From assembly GCA_001077715.1 (NCBI GenBank), contig CP011126.1, positions 1,612,001 through 1,676,000 of the forward strand: a stretch of 64,000 nucleotides of DNA, in the 5' to 3' direction. This stretch comes from Candidatus Coxiella mudrowiae. GTDB taxonomy: Bacteria; Pseudomonadota; Gammaproteobacteria; Coxiellales; Coxiellaceae. The translations under genes and the position numbers were made by a program. The notes under the pieces are model-generated. The model had not been told where the DNA came from. It searched no databases and saw nothing but the letters and a program-made list of their open reading frames with translations. Numbering within the stretch: position 1 is the stretch's first letter; every line of letters begins with the position of its first letter. Positions 18,950 to 29,148 of the stretch are shown here, piece after piece.

Positions 18950-20535
18950 AAATTAGAAAAAATCTAAAAAATTTAATTCTATTTTCTAATCTACTTTTAT
19001 TAGGTTGATTTTAAAAAACCTATCATAATAGCGACACTCAGATCGATCAAACTCAGTAAATGATAAAACAAACAAAATTAATTACCGATAAACCTGAACA
19101 TCCTGTTATTCGTAAATCCGGCTATTATGTGGATGCAAAACCCGTCGCTTTAGATACAGAGCGAAAATTTCTGAAACAATTAGTTTCTTTTTAGGCTCAT
19201 AATATGCCTCTCTATTTATTGATGAACCGTTTTCTGCGTGACACCCAGGTTAATGTTAGTTATGATAAAAATATATAACCCCAGCGATTGGTAAATTTAA
19301 ATTATTCAGTTCACTCTAAAAGGTTCTTTGGAGACCCTTTCTGATACAAAAAAACTATTTTTTATACTTCCGCTGATCATGATCTTCACTAGACTGCTTT
19401 TGAAACAAAAACATTCAATATTTCCTTTATGCCAGGTTAATCAAATTATTTAGTAAGTCAGAAAAAATAGCACCCGTGATAATAATTCGGTGTCAGGTTC
19501 TTTATTAGGCCAAATAAGCGAGGCCAAATAAATGATCAACAATTGAGTAATATGGAAAGTCAATTATGCTTATGAAAAGATTTAAAAAATATGTTAAATA
19601 AATTAAAATGGCCAAAAGGCTGCATGATTGTATCTGAATCTACTATAAGTGTCACCGTCCAAGATCATCCCGCCAACTTGCAAGCTATTGGACGTTACAT
19701 TGCCTAATTAAATAAACAATTATCTCTACAAGTCGCCATTAAAAAGTTCAGGTATTAGAAATTGAGCTAAATAAAGAATTTAATTATGGAATCAATTGGA
19801 ATTTAGTATAGTAGTCAACGCATTAGGCACGTGTTTTAATCTCGTCGACGATATTAGGTAAGCTACTAATTTAACGAAAAAAAATGATCGTTTTAAAGGG
19901 GAAAGCTTCGGTAAGCGGCGGCTTTAAAATTAGAAACCCTAATGGGGCATAAACCCTTATTAATATGTACTCAACTAACAAAGAAAATTCGTATAGTCAC
20001 AGAGCCTGAACTGGTAACCATGAACAATCAAATCGCTTCTATCCGTATCACCCAGAATGTTAGCTATGTGGAAAGCGTACGCCAATCACTGAGTCAAAAT
20101 TTTATGACCACCTCCATTACTCCTGGTTCCGTAACAGACAGTTTCACATTATACGTCTTTCCTAAAATTCAAAACAATAAAGTTTATATACAAATTTCTA
20201 GCACGATCGCGAATTTAGAGAGATTAGACAAGGTAAATACAAATGATGAAAATTCTAAAAGAAAAGAGAAAAATCAACAATCTCAAGAGATCTAGGTGCT
20301 AACCCTAGTACATAAATACTTTAATTAAACTAGTTTCATCAATTCCAATGCTACACTCATTATTGTCGGTTACAAACGATTACACGATGCAGTAAATCAA
20401 GACAGCTATTTTGGTATTCCTACATTAGTCAGAAAAAGAGCGCAAAGTAATAATATTGAGACTCTCGTGTTAATTACTCCCATTATTCTTAATAGCAGTC
20501 AATCCAATGTCGATATTAACACACTCTGATGGCAC
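18950..20535 (+). pseudogene. Lipoprotein secretin of a type IVb pilus (PilN/BfpB-like), degraded
   Basis: Starts with a lipoprotein-like leader ILFSNLLLLG whose lipobox Cys codon is TGA. Then KSGYYVDAKPVALDTERKFL and the N-domain pattern FLRDTQVNVSYDKN. The secretin core at 19942-20295 reads VTMNNQIASIRITQNVSYVE and FPKIQNNKVYIQISSTIANL, and the end of the domain is ETLVLITPIILNSSQSNV near 20460-20510, matching the secretin TELVILITP signature. Many stops and shifts. Secretins form the outer-membrane pore for the pilus. The lipoprotein type with PilO/PilP-like genes after it points to the R64/Bfp class. Confidence 0.7.
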
Positions 20536-20571
20536 ACAATTCGTGACCTAAGCCTATCAGAAAATAGTCAC

Positions 20572-21692
20572 ATGAAAAAATATTTGATTTCGCAACGAGT
20601 GAAGTTTTTATCTCAATAACACAGACGTTTTGTACGTTTATTTAAAAAAGATGATAGCCTCTATGAATTTTCTCTTATTTTTTTTGTGAAAGTCTCTCCA
20701 ATAAGAGAGACCTATTGCTGGTTGTTATCCGCGGGAGTAGTGTTTACATAGATAATGTTATACTCACAAAAACAGTTTTCCAAGAATTAGTGCTTTTATT
20801 ATAAGATCCTAGATAGTTATCAAATTATTCTCTCTGGAAACGTTCCTATCCGGAAAAATTCCAATCACGACACAGTATTTGCCCCTCAGGAATTAATAAA
20901 AAGTTTTAAAATTTTAAATGATCTGCTTTTTCCTCGATCACCTTCAGCTTCTTCATTTCAATTACTGCCCTTGCCTTTGGCATTAAAAGAAGAACGTTTA
21001 CAATTTTAGTCTGTAATCTTTGTCTCTTATTTGTCGTGACTGCTATTTCTTTACTTTTCGGAATTAGTTATTTACTTAGTCATTCAAATAAGTCTCATTA
21101 TTTAATAATAATTCAACACAAAATTTCTGATTATTGAAGTTATAGCTAGATCCTTGATGACCCCCCTCGCCAGAAAGAGAGTTAGCTGAATCAACTCGAA
21201 TAATTGAAATTTTCTATATGCTTCTAGGTTGGGAAATATTGAGCATTACCTTTTAACAACAAACGTATGAAATCTATTTAATTTCTAATGGCCCTAATTT
21301 AAAAGAATTAATAAGTTTGGCTAAACAACAAAACTATTATTTCCAATTAACCACTACTGCAGCAGTATTTAAAATTTCTAGCTCGTTACTATCGCGTTCC
21401 AAACTAGCAGATATTTATTCAGTTCAGCAAGTAGTAAGTGCTTTAATTGATCAATTTGATATTATTCTGGCAGGAAAAAATTCATATTGATAATTTTTTA
21501 CAACACTATGAAATTAATCAAGCACATCTATCCCTTAAGCTAGAAGATCTTTCCCATTCAATTCTGTGCTTAATTGGGAAGGTGTTAATTCATTTACCAA
21601 TTATGATTACTAAAATAAATTTAAATGTAACATCAGGAGTTATCAATGGAACTATCTACGGAACTATCTACTTCTCCGTATGGGGAAAATAA
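20572..21692 (+). pseudogene. PilO-like pilus accessory protein, degraded
   Basis: ATG 20572 immediately follows the secretin end (MKKYLISQRVKFLSQ then TAA). Fragments with a mid-protein hydrophobic helix near 21010-21090 and a C-terminal segment (HLPIMITKINLNVTSGVING; 21590-21650) fit the layout of PilO of R64-type pili, which has a central transmembrane segment. Its end overlaps the start of the next gene at 21646. The assignment depends mostly on position between secretin and PilP-like genes. Confidence 0.45.
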
Positions 21693-22280
21693 AATAAAAA
21701 AATATAAAAGACAAACAATTACGTTGATACTTTTCATAATTGTCGTTCTCTTTCTAGATTGGCAAATATATGAATTAATTAATGAAAACAGAAAATCTGA
21801 ACGTTTATCATTTCCAAAAACCACTCGGTATTCGAATCATTCCTTTTCACAGTACACCACTCTCAAACCCACTTTCAAAAACATTTACCGGATTTAAATG
21901 TAAAAGTAGACCAACTTACCTCTTATCAAAAGTAATATCTCACTCTGGTTAATCAATACCAGATGCTTAAACTGGAACGACAATTTCTTGACGAAGAGGT
22001 AGTAGCCTACTTAGACCACCAAGCTCAAGATTATAGTGCTACCCTCTTAATCCAAGGTCATTACCTCGAAATCACCTCTGACACTCGATTAGCTAATGGA
22101 TCTCGTGTTATCTCAATCAATAGTGAAGGTGTTTTATTTCAGCAGGGAAATGAATATTATTGATTAACTTTTAATGGGTTATCATTAATAAAGGATCCGC
22201 CTAGCGAATTTTCTGCCGATTCGACAAAACCAACCGCACTACCCCTCCACCTCTGTAAAACTAAAAATTTCAAAAACCCT
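21646..22280 (+). pseudogene. PilP-like pilus biogenesis protein, degraded
   Basis: ATG 21646 gives a short cytosolic N-terminus, one transmembrane helix (ITLILFIIVVLFLDWQIYEL) and then, after a frameshift, KLERQFLDEEVVAYLDHQAQ and LANGSRVISINSEGVLFQQG (21963-22163), which resembles the small periplasmic beta domain of PilP (a repeating GxxVxxI...GV pattern). A TGA interrupts the frame after GNEYY. Operon position after the secretin and PilO-like genes supports PilP. Confidence 0.5.
21648..21671. repeat. Perfect 12-bp tandem duplication
   Basis: GGAACTATCTAC twice (21648-21659, 21660-21671) at the PilO/PilP-like overlap; in frame for both. Confidence 0.95.
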
Positions 22281-22642
22281 TGCTCAAAAAACTGAATCTT
22301 CAACCGATGTTAAGGACCTCCACTATTCTTTAGATGAGATTCTCCTCTTGGAATTGCCTATCACCAATTACATTCGCATTAAAGTCAGTTTCCATAAGGA
22401 AGATTTACTTTCACTTACTAAAGAATATTGGTTAGATGGAAATGCTCTTTATTATTCCTACTTGATCAGAAAAGCTGGTATGAATTACTGTACAGTCCAC
22501 TTGGACACAAAAAAGAGCCTTCTTTAGCTTTAACGAAATTAGCGAAAGAATTTTCTAAGGAACAACTCGAAATTGTTAGCCTCGCTACTATTCAAAATCA
22601 TCTTAAATCGCCTGGAAGCTATTTATTCAATCAATTTATCTC
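22281..22642 (+). pseudogene. Unrecognised degraded gene upstream of the exporter
   Basis: One frame reads DVKDLHYSLDEILLLELPIT and NYIRIKVSFHKEDLLSLTKE, another ALTKLAKEFSKEQLEIVSLA. Together they suggest a soluble helical protein of at least 100 residues. A TetR-type regulator would fit the position before an HlyD/ABC exporter, but no helix-turn-helix could be identified, so this remains a guess. Confidence 0.3.
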
Positions 22643-23550
22643 TTTTTTTCTATTTATTACTATTGGCAGGCTGCTCCAAATATAAATCTGTACTTATTCA
22701 AGGCTATATTGAAGGAAAATTTGTTTACCTTTCTTCGAGCATTTCAGGCGTATTAAAATCATTGCCTATCTATCGTGGCAATCAGGTAAAAGTCAACCAA
22801 ACGCTCTTTATTCTTGACTCCGAACCCCAATAATCTAAGCTAAAACAAGAAAAAGTAGAACTCACCTGACAAAAATAAAATCTTGAAAATATTATCAGGG
22901 GCGAGCGCCAGACAATATTAGAGCGCATTATCGCTCAACGTGAACAGGCTATTGCTGACATGACTTATACAGACCAAACATATATTCACTTTCAAAAGCT
23001 TTATCAAATGAAGGCCATTTCTAAAAATGAACTCGACCAAGCAGCTGCTGACTATAAGGCGAAAAAGCAATTAGTTAAGAAAAACGAAGCGAATTTAGAA
23101 GAAGCTAATTAGATGAAAGAAAACATGATGCTATTCTCGCCCAGCAGGCTTCCCTAGATGCTGCACAGGCGAATGTAATTAAATTAATTTGCAACTTGAT
23201 CAAAAGACTGTGTAGCACCTAGAGCAGGAAAATTTTTTGATACCTTCTTTAAAGTTGGTGAATATGTACTTGAAGGAGAACCTGTTACTGCTTTACTTTC
23301 CTCAAATAATATTAAATTAATTTTTTGTATACTATGACCCCTATTCAGCTAGTTAAAATTAAGTAGCGTCGTCGATTTTAAATGCGATAGCTGTGGAATG
23401 CATCAAGCAAAAATCTACTTATATTTCTCCAGAAGCAGAATACACTCCACCAGTCATCTATAGCGAGAAATTACGAGCGAAATTAGTATATCGTGTTGAA
23501 TTTTTCATTTCTAAAAATGAAGCTCCTCACTTATGTAAGAATGGAAAAAC
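22600..23550 (+). pseudogene. HlyD-family membrane fusion protein, degraded
   Basis: A hydrophobic leader ending in a lipobox-like LLLLAGCSKYKS is followed by the barrel/lipoyl half-motif (GVLKSLPIYRGNQVKVNQTL), a helical hairpin with ERIIAQREQAIADMTYTDQT and YQMKAISKNELDQAAADYKA, and after shifts the second lipoyl half (GKFFDTFFKVGEYVLEGEPV). These are the periplasmic adaptor features of YbhG/HlyD-type proteins. TAA, TGA and TAG codons and several frameshifts are present. It would have linked the ABC transporter downstream to an outer-membrane channel such as TolC. Confidence 0.7.
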
Positions 23551-23553
23551 ATC

Positions 23554-24366
23554 ATGACTGATCCAATTTATATCATAGACGTTAAAAATTTAAATAAATC
23601 ATTTGATAGAATCAGAGCCGTTATTAACACTTATTTACACAAGTTAAAAAAGGAGAAATCTTTAGTTTCCTAGGACCTAACGGGACTGGGGAAACGACCA
23701 CTATTTGTATGTTATGGGATCCTATAGTTCCCAATTCTGTCTCCAGACAATTTCTAAGTTATGATGTTATTAAAGAATCATCAGAAATTAAAAGACAATC
23801 AGGATACATGATGCAACGTTTTAGTTTTTATGAAGATCTGAGTGTGGCAGAAAATTTAAATTTCGTCGCAAGATTATATGGAATAAAAAATGGCAAAACC
23901 CTTGTGAAACGAAGTATTGAGGAATTAGGGTTAGCCGATAGGAGCGAGCAATTAGCAGGAAAGTTATCCGGTGGTTGGAAACAACATCTAGCTCTTTCTG
24001 CAGCACTAATTCATGGTCCCAAATTATTGCTGTTAGACGAACCGACCGCAGGAGTTGATCCTAAAACTCGTCGAGAATTCTACGATCATATTCATTATTT
24101 AGCGAAACAAGGAATCACAATGCTAGTTATTACCTATTTATATGGATGAAGTTGAACGATGTACTCGGCTCGCTTACATTTCTTATATCCGCATACTCGC
24201 TCAGGGTACTGCTCATTCAATTATTGAAGATTCCCATTTATCTACATGGAAAGTCTTTGAGGAAAATCTCATAAAATTAGCAGAGAAATTAAAGACCTTA
24301 AGCCGGCTTAGACTTAGTTGCTGCCTTTGGAAGTGCTTTACATGTCAGCGTGACCAATGCTAACTA
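23554..24366 (+). pseudogene. ABC exporter ATP-binding protein, degraded
   Basis: ATG 23554 begins DPIYIIDVKNLNKSFDRI; after a frameshift near 23640 the P-loop reads FLGPNGTGETTTICML, with the essential Walker A Lys replaced by Glu. The next 146 codons are open and contain the signature LSGGWKQHLALSAAL and Walker B LLLLDEPTAGVDP. A one-base insertion near 24137 shifts the frame in the His-loop region before MDEVERC. The type is that of drug or YbhF-like exporters. Dead both by frameshift and by Walker A loss. Confidence 0.8.
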
Positions 24367-24387
24367 ATTAGGAAAAGGAGGCCAGTG

Positions 24388-25490
24388 AGTGAATAAATAT
24401 TTTTCTTGGCGCCGTTTTGTTCTGGCGTAATTCTCAAAGAATTCGTCCAAATGCAGCATGATCCTTTAACCTTTGCTATGATTATCGATATTCCTCTAAT
24501 TCAACTAATCTTATTTGGTTTTGCCATTAATACCAATTCCAAACATTTACCGACAGATCTTGTAAGAGAATACCCTATTGGCTGAAGGTAAGGTGTTATT
24601 TATCGTCAATATTCCCGATGATTTCAGACGTAAATTAATTCGTGGCTTACGACCATAAATTTTAATTGAAGCGGATGCCAGCGATCCGTTATCAGCGCCC
24701 AATGCTTTAGCGGCAGTGCCGCAATTAACAACAACCGTTTTAATCCTCTCTTTAAAGGACCCCTTGAAAATCTCGATGCTTCTACACTGCCTATCGATCT
24801 TGTTCTTCATCAAAAATATAATCCCGAAAATATTACCCAATATAATACGTTCGAGGTTCATTAGGCGTAGTATTAACAATGACAATGGTATTAATCATCA
24901 GTTTAGCCATGACCAGAGAACGCGAACGGGGTACATTAGAAAGTCCTTTAGCTACTCCAGTGCGACCGCTGGAAGTCATGGTGGGGAAAATCACTCCCTA
25001 CATTATTGTAGGATACATTCAAGTCTTTATTATTTTATTAGCAGCACGCTATTTATTTAGCGTTTCAATGGAAGGAAGTATTATTTTCTATTGCTTCTCA
25101 GCACCCTTCCATTTATAAGGAGCCAATTTATCGGTAAGTCTTACATTTTCTAGCATAGCCAAAAATTAATTACAAGTAGTGCAATCTGCCTTTTTTTCTT
25201 TTTGCCATCAATTTTATTGTTGGGTTTTATTGTTTCCTTTTTTTGGAATGCCCAAGTGGGCTTAATAGGTTTGGAAAGTTTTACCGCTTACGAATTTTTT
25301 ACGTATTACGCGGGGAATTTTATTAAAAGGAAATAACCTGGAAACAAATCGTTCCCAATTTATTGTCTATCGTGCTTTTCCCGGTAGTAGCATTAGAAAT
25401 CGGACTTAAAAATGTTATCGCCAAACACTCGATTAGCGTGGCTCTTTTTGCACCTTTGCCCCCCCTAAGCTCAAAGCGATAACAAAAACT
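24388..25490 (+). pseudogene. ABC-2 type exporter permease, degraded
   Basis: Fragments in family order: ILKEFVQMQHDPLTFAMIID and PLIQLILFGFAINTN (N-terminal anchor), the central conserved cytoplasmic stretch ISLAMTRERERGTLESPLAT and PVRPLEVMVGKITPYIIVGY, and C-terminal hydrophobic pieces to about 25490. The RERGTxExLxxTP motif is diagnostic of ABC-2 permeases of the YbhS/YhhJ type. At least five frame breaks. Only one permease gene is seen. An antisense ORF (24547-24885) is a shadow. Confidence 0.75.
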
Positions 25491-25494
25491 ATTG

Positions 25495-26150
25495 AATAAA
25501 TCTAGATTAGCAGCAATATTTCGCGCTAAAATTACACAGTCTCATCAAATCAGTTTTATTGAGGACCCCATAAAACTATCATTTCTTCGAGCTATCGTTT
25601 CTATGACTCTTGCTACTTTAGGGCTCATGCTATTTAATTTAATTAACCGCTTGTTGCGCGCATAAACCGCTACCACCCGCCAGTTCCTTATTACTAGTAT
25701 TCGGGTAACAACTCCTCTTTCTCATGTCCGACAAAAGCATCTACTTACTAAATTGCAAAATCGAGGAGTGCAAACAATCCATCAAGGCTCTCGCTTGCAA
25801 TTGCCTTTACCGATAAATCGATTTTTCGTCGGTCAAAATACCACTATTAAAGAGGAGCAGGCTACCACATTGCGTTTAATTGCACTTTATCTACATAACT
25901 ATATGTCCGCACCCACGTGAGGTGCTATCCGATAAAGATTTATCCCTACACAGCTCAAGTGCATACTCGAAAATATCAATATTATGTCACTAATCAATAT
26001 GCTCAAGTGATTGCTTCCTTTCTTTGGAATCATGGCTTTTCACCAATGCAAATGAAGTGTAGTGGGCTTGGAGGGGAATCTCCCATTGGCAGTTACCGGA
26101 CCCCTGAAGGTAATGCGTTTAATCAACGAGTGATGATCCAAGTAAATTAG
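25495..26150 (+). pseudogene. Membrane-anchored OmpA-domain protein, degraded
   Basis: Reads as a short cytosolic N-terminus, one transmembrane helix (IVSMTLATLGLMLFNLINRL), TAA, then in the same frame LLTKLQNRGVQTIHQGSRLQ, a beta strand PLPINRFFV, and after a shift an open 77-codon tail QVIASFLWNHGFSPMQMKCS ... GSYRTPEGNAFNQRVMIQVN. The final NRRVEI-like motif is typical of OmpA/MotB C-terminal peptidoglycan-binding domains. It lies directly after the exporter, but the pathway is unknown. Confidence 0.55.
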
Positions 26151-26158
26151 AAAAAGAA

Positions 26159-26930
26159 CTACCTCCTTAATTCCCTCCAAGCCATTTGGAGGACATTTCC
26201 CAATTGCTTAGCATCTCGGGTTAATTTTTTTGGATAGCTGTAATAATAAATATTTGACCACCCTGAAGCGAACGAACACTCGCAACAATATTAATGGCAT
26301 TACATGCGTAACAGAATGATTTTGAGCCTGAATGCTTGAATATTTTTTACCCACAGATATTGCGCACTTCTAAAGTAGGACATCCTGGAAGACGCGCGTA
26401 AAGTGTTTGAGCTAAGCCCACTAAATAGACGCTTCCTCTTCCCTTGCTATCAATTGTCAATGTAGTGGCATTAACACAACGTAAACGAATATGATTGGGG
26501 CCTTTCTGGGTAATTTGATTGACCTTCATCATCCCTAGAAGTCGGATATTGCCACTTCCTAAAGAGATTATAGATAATCCCCGACTACGGAGGTGATTAC
26601 TTGTTACGCTAGCCGGTCTATTAATCATTAATAATCAATTTCGTTAAATCCGATTTTGCTATTTGTCGGAAGCTTTTTAATAAGAGGTAACCAAGGAGCT
26701 TGAATAAAAAGCGTATGATTAGGTCCGATGAATATGGACTGGTTCCGAAGAATACCGCGATACGGTCACTTTTGTAGGATTTCCACTCTTAATTATGAGG
26801 TTAAAGTAACCTTCTGTATTGATGGTCGTAAAGCCAGCCTTATTTTTAGGACATTCAGGATCCTAACATAAGCAAGGGGCAAAAATAAAATTAGAATACT
26901 CAGAATAGAAAAACCGCTGTAATAATTCAT
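26159..26930 (-). pseudogene. GIN-domain (DUF2807) exported protein, degraded
   Basis: Read from 26930 downward: a signal peptide (MNYYSGFSILSILILFLPLA), then in another frame GFTTINTEGYFNLIIKSGNP, then the 93-codon segment SRGLSIISLGSGNIRLLGMM and IDSKGRGSVYLVGLAQTLYA, then a shifted C-terminus to 26159. The repetitive short beta-strand pattern with alternating G, S and N is that of DUF2807 putative adhesin heads. At least three frame breaks. Confidence 0.55.
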
Positions 26931-26991
26931 GTGAACACCTAACCTATTGATACAATTGATCTCTGTTTAAAATATCCAAGGTATTTTCTTT

Positions 26992-27027
26992 TCAGAAGCT
27001 GCTATCCTCTCAGAAGCTGCTATCCTC
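26992..27027. repeat. Perfect 18-bp tandem duplication
   Basis: TCAGAAGCTGCTATCCTC is present twice back to back (26992-27009, 27010-27027) in the non-coding gap before rdgB's 3' end. Confidence 0.95.
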
Positions 27028-27140
27028 GAACGTGAAATTCGTTCTATTATGAAATATTTGTTCAATAGATACCAGCTTTTCAAATTTTGTAGTTCGCGTC
27101 AGTGTATTTAGTCAGTTAATAAGTCGGCATCTATCCCAAG

Positions 27141-27743
27141 CTAGGCTAAAAAAGCATTTGTCAAAATAGCCACTAATTCTTGAAGAGCCTGACCCCGATG
27201 GCTAATTGCATTTTTTTCTTTGAAGTCTAACTCAGCAGCAGTGCAACGATAGGAAGGGATATAAAAAATAGGATCATAACCAAATCCATTTTTTCCCTTA
27301 GGTTCATAGGTAATTTCTCCTTCCCACACTCCGTGGCAAATAAGAGGTGCCGGGTCCGTTTCATTTTCTATTAAAGCTAAAATACAATGAAAACTCGCGC
27401 TGCGATCAGGACTATCTGCGTTCTCTAATTCTTTTAAAACTTTTTGCATTCGATTTGCATCGGTTGCATTATCACCTGCATATCGAGAAGAAAAGACCCC
27501 TGGGGCCGAATTCAAAGCAGTAATGATTAAGCCAGAATCATCAGCTAAAGCAGGGAGGCCTGAATACTTTGCTGCGTGACGCGCCTTAATAATAGCATTT
27601 TCTACGAAGGTTGTTCCAGTTTCTTCTACCGGGGGAATATCCAATTTTGTCTGGGGAATAAATCGTATTTCAAGACTCTTTAACATATCTTGTATTTCTA
27701 CCAATTTTCCTTCGTTTTGACTTGCTAAAACAATTTCCAACAT
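27141..27743 (-). CDS. rdgB: XTP/dITP pyrophosphatase
   Basis: Hydrolyses non-canonical purine triphosphates (XTP, dITP, ITP) and keeps them out of DNA. 200 residues (E. coli 197) with the family landmarks VLASQNEGKLVEIQDML at the N-terminus, ALADDSGLIITALN, GRYSSRYAG-like GVFSSRYAGDNA, NGFGYDPIFYIPS and ISHRGQALQEL near the C-terminus. Intact, ATG start at 27743. Downstream of the pilin and hemH relics on the same strand. Confidence 0.95.
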   Translation of the reverse strand: MLEIVLASQNEGKLVEIQDMLKSLEIRFIPQTKLDIPPVEETGTTFVENAIIKARHAAKYSGLPALADDSGLIITALNSAPGVFSSRYAGDNATDANRMQKVLKELENADSPDRSASFHCILALIENETDPAPLICHGVWEGEITYEPKGKNGFGYDPIFYIPSYRCTAAELDFKEKNAISHRGQALQELVAILTNAFLA

Positions 27744-27789
27744 AATTACAACTCTATAAAATAATTTAACCCTGAAAAAGCCCTTTTAT

Positions 27790-28113
27790 GACTTTGATGA
27801 TGTGTAACCGTGCACATTTTCTGCCAAATGTTCAAGAAACTCCTTTAGGGGATGTCATTAAAAATAATTTTTACATACCGCTTGCAATTTAGGATTGTCA
27901 ATTGCTGTAGTTCCGGATCAAAAATCAGCTTGACGCTGCATTTGTAGCCATTAATAACTCGCCTGAGATAAAATTTGTATTTGCTTTATCGTTCGCTCTA
28001 CTTTATGGTTGAATTCGACCATCATTAAAGTAACGAATGCTGAATGTAATTATTAAGGCACTAATTGTAATTGCCAAAATAACTTCAAGCAAAGTTATTC
28101 CTTTTTTATACAT
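27790..28113 (-). pseudogene. Type IV pilin-like/minor pilin gene, degraded
   Basis: ATG 28113 gives YKKGITLLEVILAITISALI, a prepilin leader with Gly-1 and Glu5 intact, then SIRYFNDGRIQP and several in-frame stops (TAA, TAA, TGA) before QSGTTAIDNPKLQAVCKNYF-like sequence in the same frame. It follows the hemH relic directly and is separate from the 11-22 kb pilus block. The 3' limit is approximate. Confidence 0.6.
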
Positions 28114-28119
28114 GAGTTA

Positions 28120-29138
28120 TTACCTGCTTTCTAATTATATCGGCAACTGCCTTTACCCATTGAGGATGAGAATTTAAGGAAGGAATTAAGCGCAATTCCT
28201 CACCACCTAATTCTTTCCATTGAGCATTGGCCCGAATACCAATTTCTTCTAAAGTTTCTAAACAGTCTGCAACAAATGAGGGGCAAATGACAACTAATTT
28301 TTTAATTCTCTTTTTTTGCTAATTCTACTAAATAATGATCGGTATAAGGGTGTATCCACGCCGTTCGACCCAGACACGACTGGAAAGTAACTCCCATAAT
28401 ACGCAAACCCTAAGTTTAATTGACTAGCGAGCAAATGAGACGTCATAAAACATTGAACACGATAACAATTGCTATTTAAAAGTTAAAACAGATGGACATT
28501 CCTTCTGTCGATCACAGAAATCTAATGTGCAAAGACTCTTTAAATATATCTCAGGAAGGCCATTATAGCTAAATAAAAAATAATTCGATTGAAAATTATG
28601 AGTATTTTCTTGAATTAGCTTAATTAAAATATTAATAATAGCCCGGCTCGTCAAAAAACCAATCGATAATAGTTAAGGTTTTATTTTTACTTTTAGTTTG
28701 CACTTCAACTGAAGCAGATTCTGTCGCCGATGAAGAAAATTATGGAAACAAGGGCAATACCACAATTTGCTTGTAACCAGCAGCTTGCAATTTTTGCAAG
28801 GCGGAGTCAATAGAAGGTTGTCCATAGGGCATTCATAAGGCTACGCAAAAATCCCATTCTAAGTTTTTTTTTGCTACCTCTTTGTAAATGCTCGACTATG
28901 GAATTAATAGCGGCGAACCTTGAGAAGTCCAAATCTTTCAATATAATTGGGCTGAATATTTCGGCCGGATCGGCAAAATAAAAAAATTAACCCAGTGTAG
29001 AGGTTTTGGAAAATCGATAATTCGGCGATCTGAGAGAAATTGTTTTAAATATCGTCGTACTGCCGATGAGGTGGGAGCATAGGGTCTGTCAAGATTAGTT
29101 AATAAGACACCTATTTTTTCGCCAACTGGAGATTTCAT
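28120..29138 (-). pseudogene. hemH: Ferrochelatase, degraded
   Basis: HemH inserts Fe2+ into protoporphyrin IX, the last step of heme synthesis. ATG 29138 gives KIGVLLTNLDRPYAPTSSAV and RRYLKQFLSDRRIIDFPKPL, then the frame breaks near 28940. Later fragments include VTFQSCLGRTAWIHPYTDHY and GEELRLIPSLNSHPQW-like C-terminal sequence near 28150-28400, in different frames with many stops. It begins 10 bases after prmC in the hemA-prfA-prmC-hemH operon. Together with the deleted hemA it shows loss of the pathway. Confidence 0.85.
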
Positions 29139-29148
29139 TAATTCAAAA

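Noticed and set aside
11385-22280. Possible recoding of TAG as a sense codon, because many TAGs sit in otherwise open frames
   Set aside because: Intact genes end normally, RF1 (prfA) is intact, and the same relics also contain TAA, TGA and frameshifts, so decay explains them.
23709-24149. 146-codon ORF as an intact ABC ATPase
   Set aside because: It lacks the N-terminal P-loop region in frame, has Walker A Lys changed to Glu, and ends by frameshift before the His-loop.
24547-24885. Reverse-strand ORF opposite the permease relic
   Set aside because: The plus strand carries recognisable ABC-2 permease sequence; the reverse ORF has no family resemblance and looks like a chance opening.
26347-26628. 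93-codon reverse ORF as an intact protein
   Set aside because: Matching GIN-domain sequence continues on both sides in other frames, so it is a piece of a broken gene.
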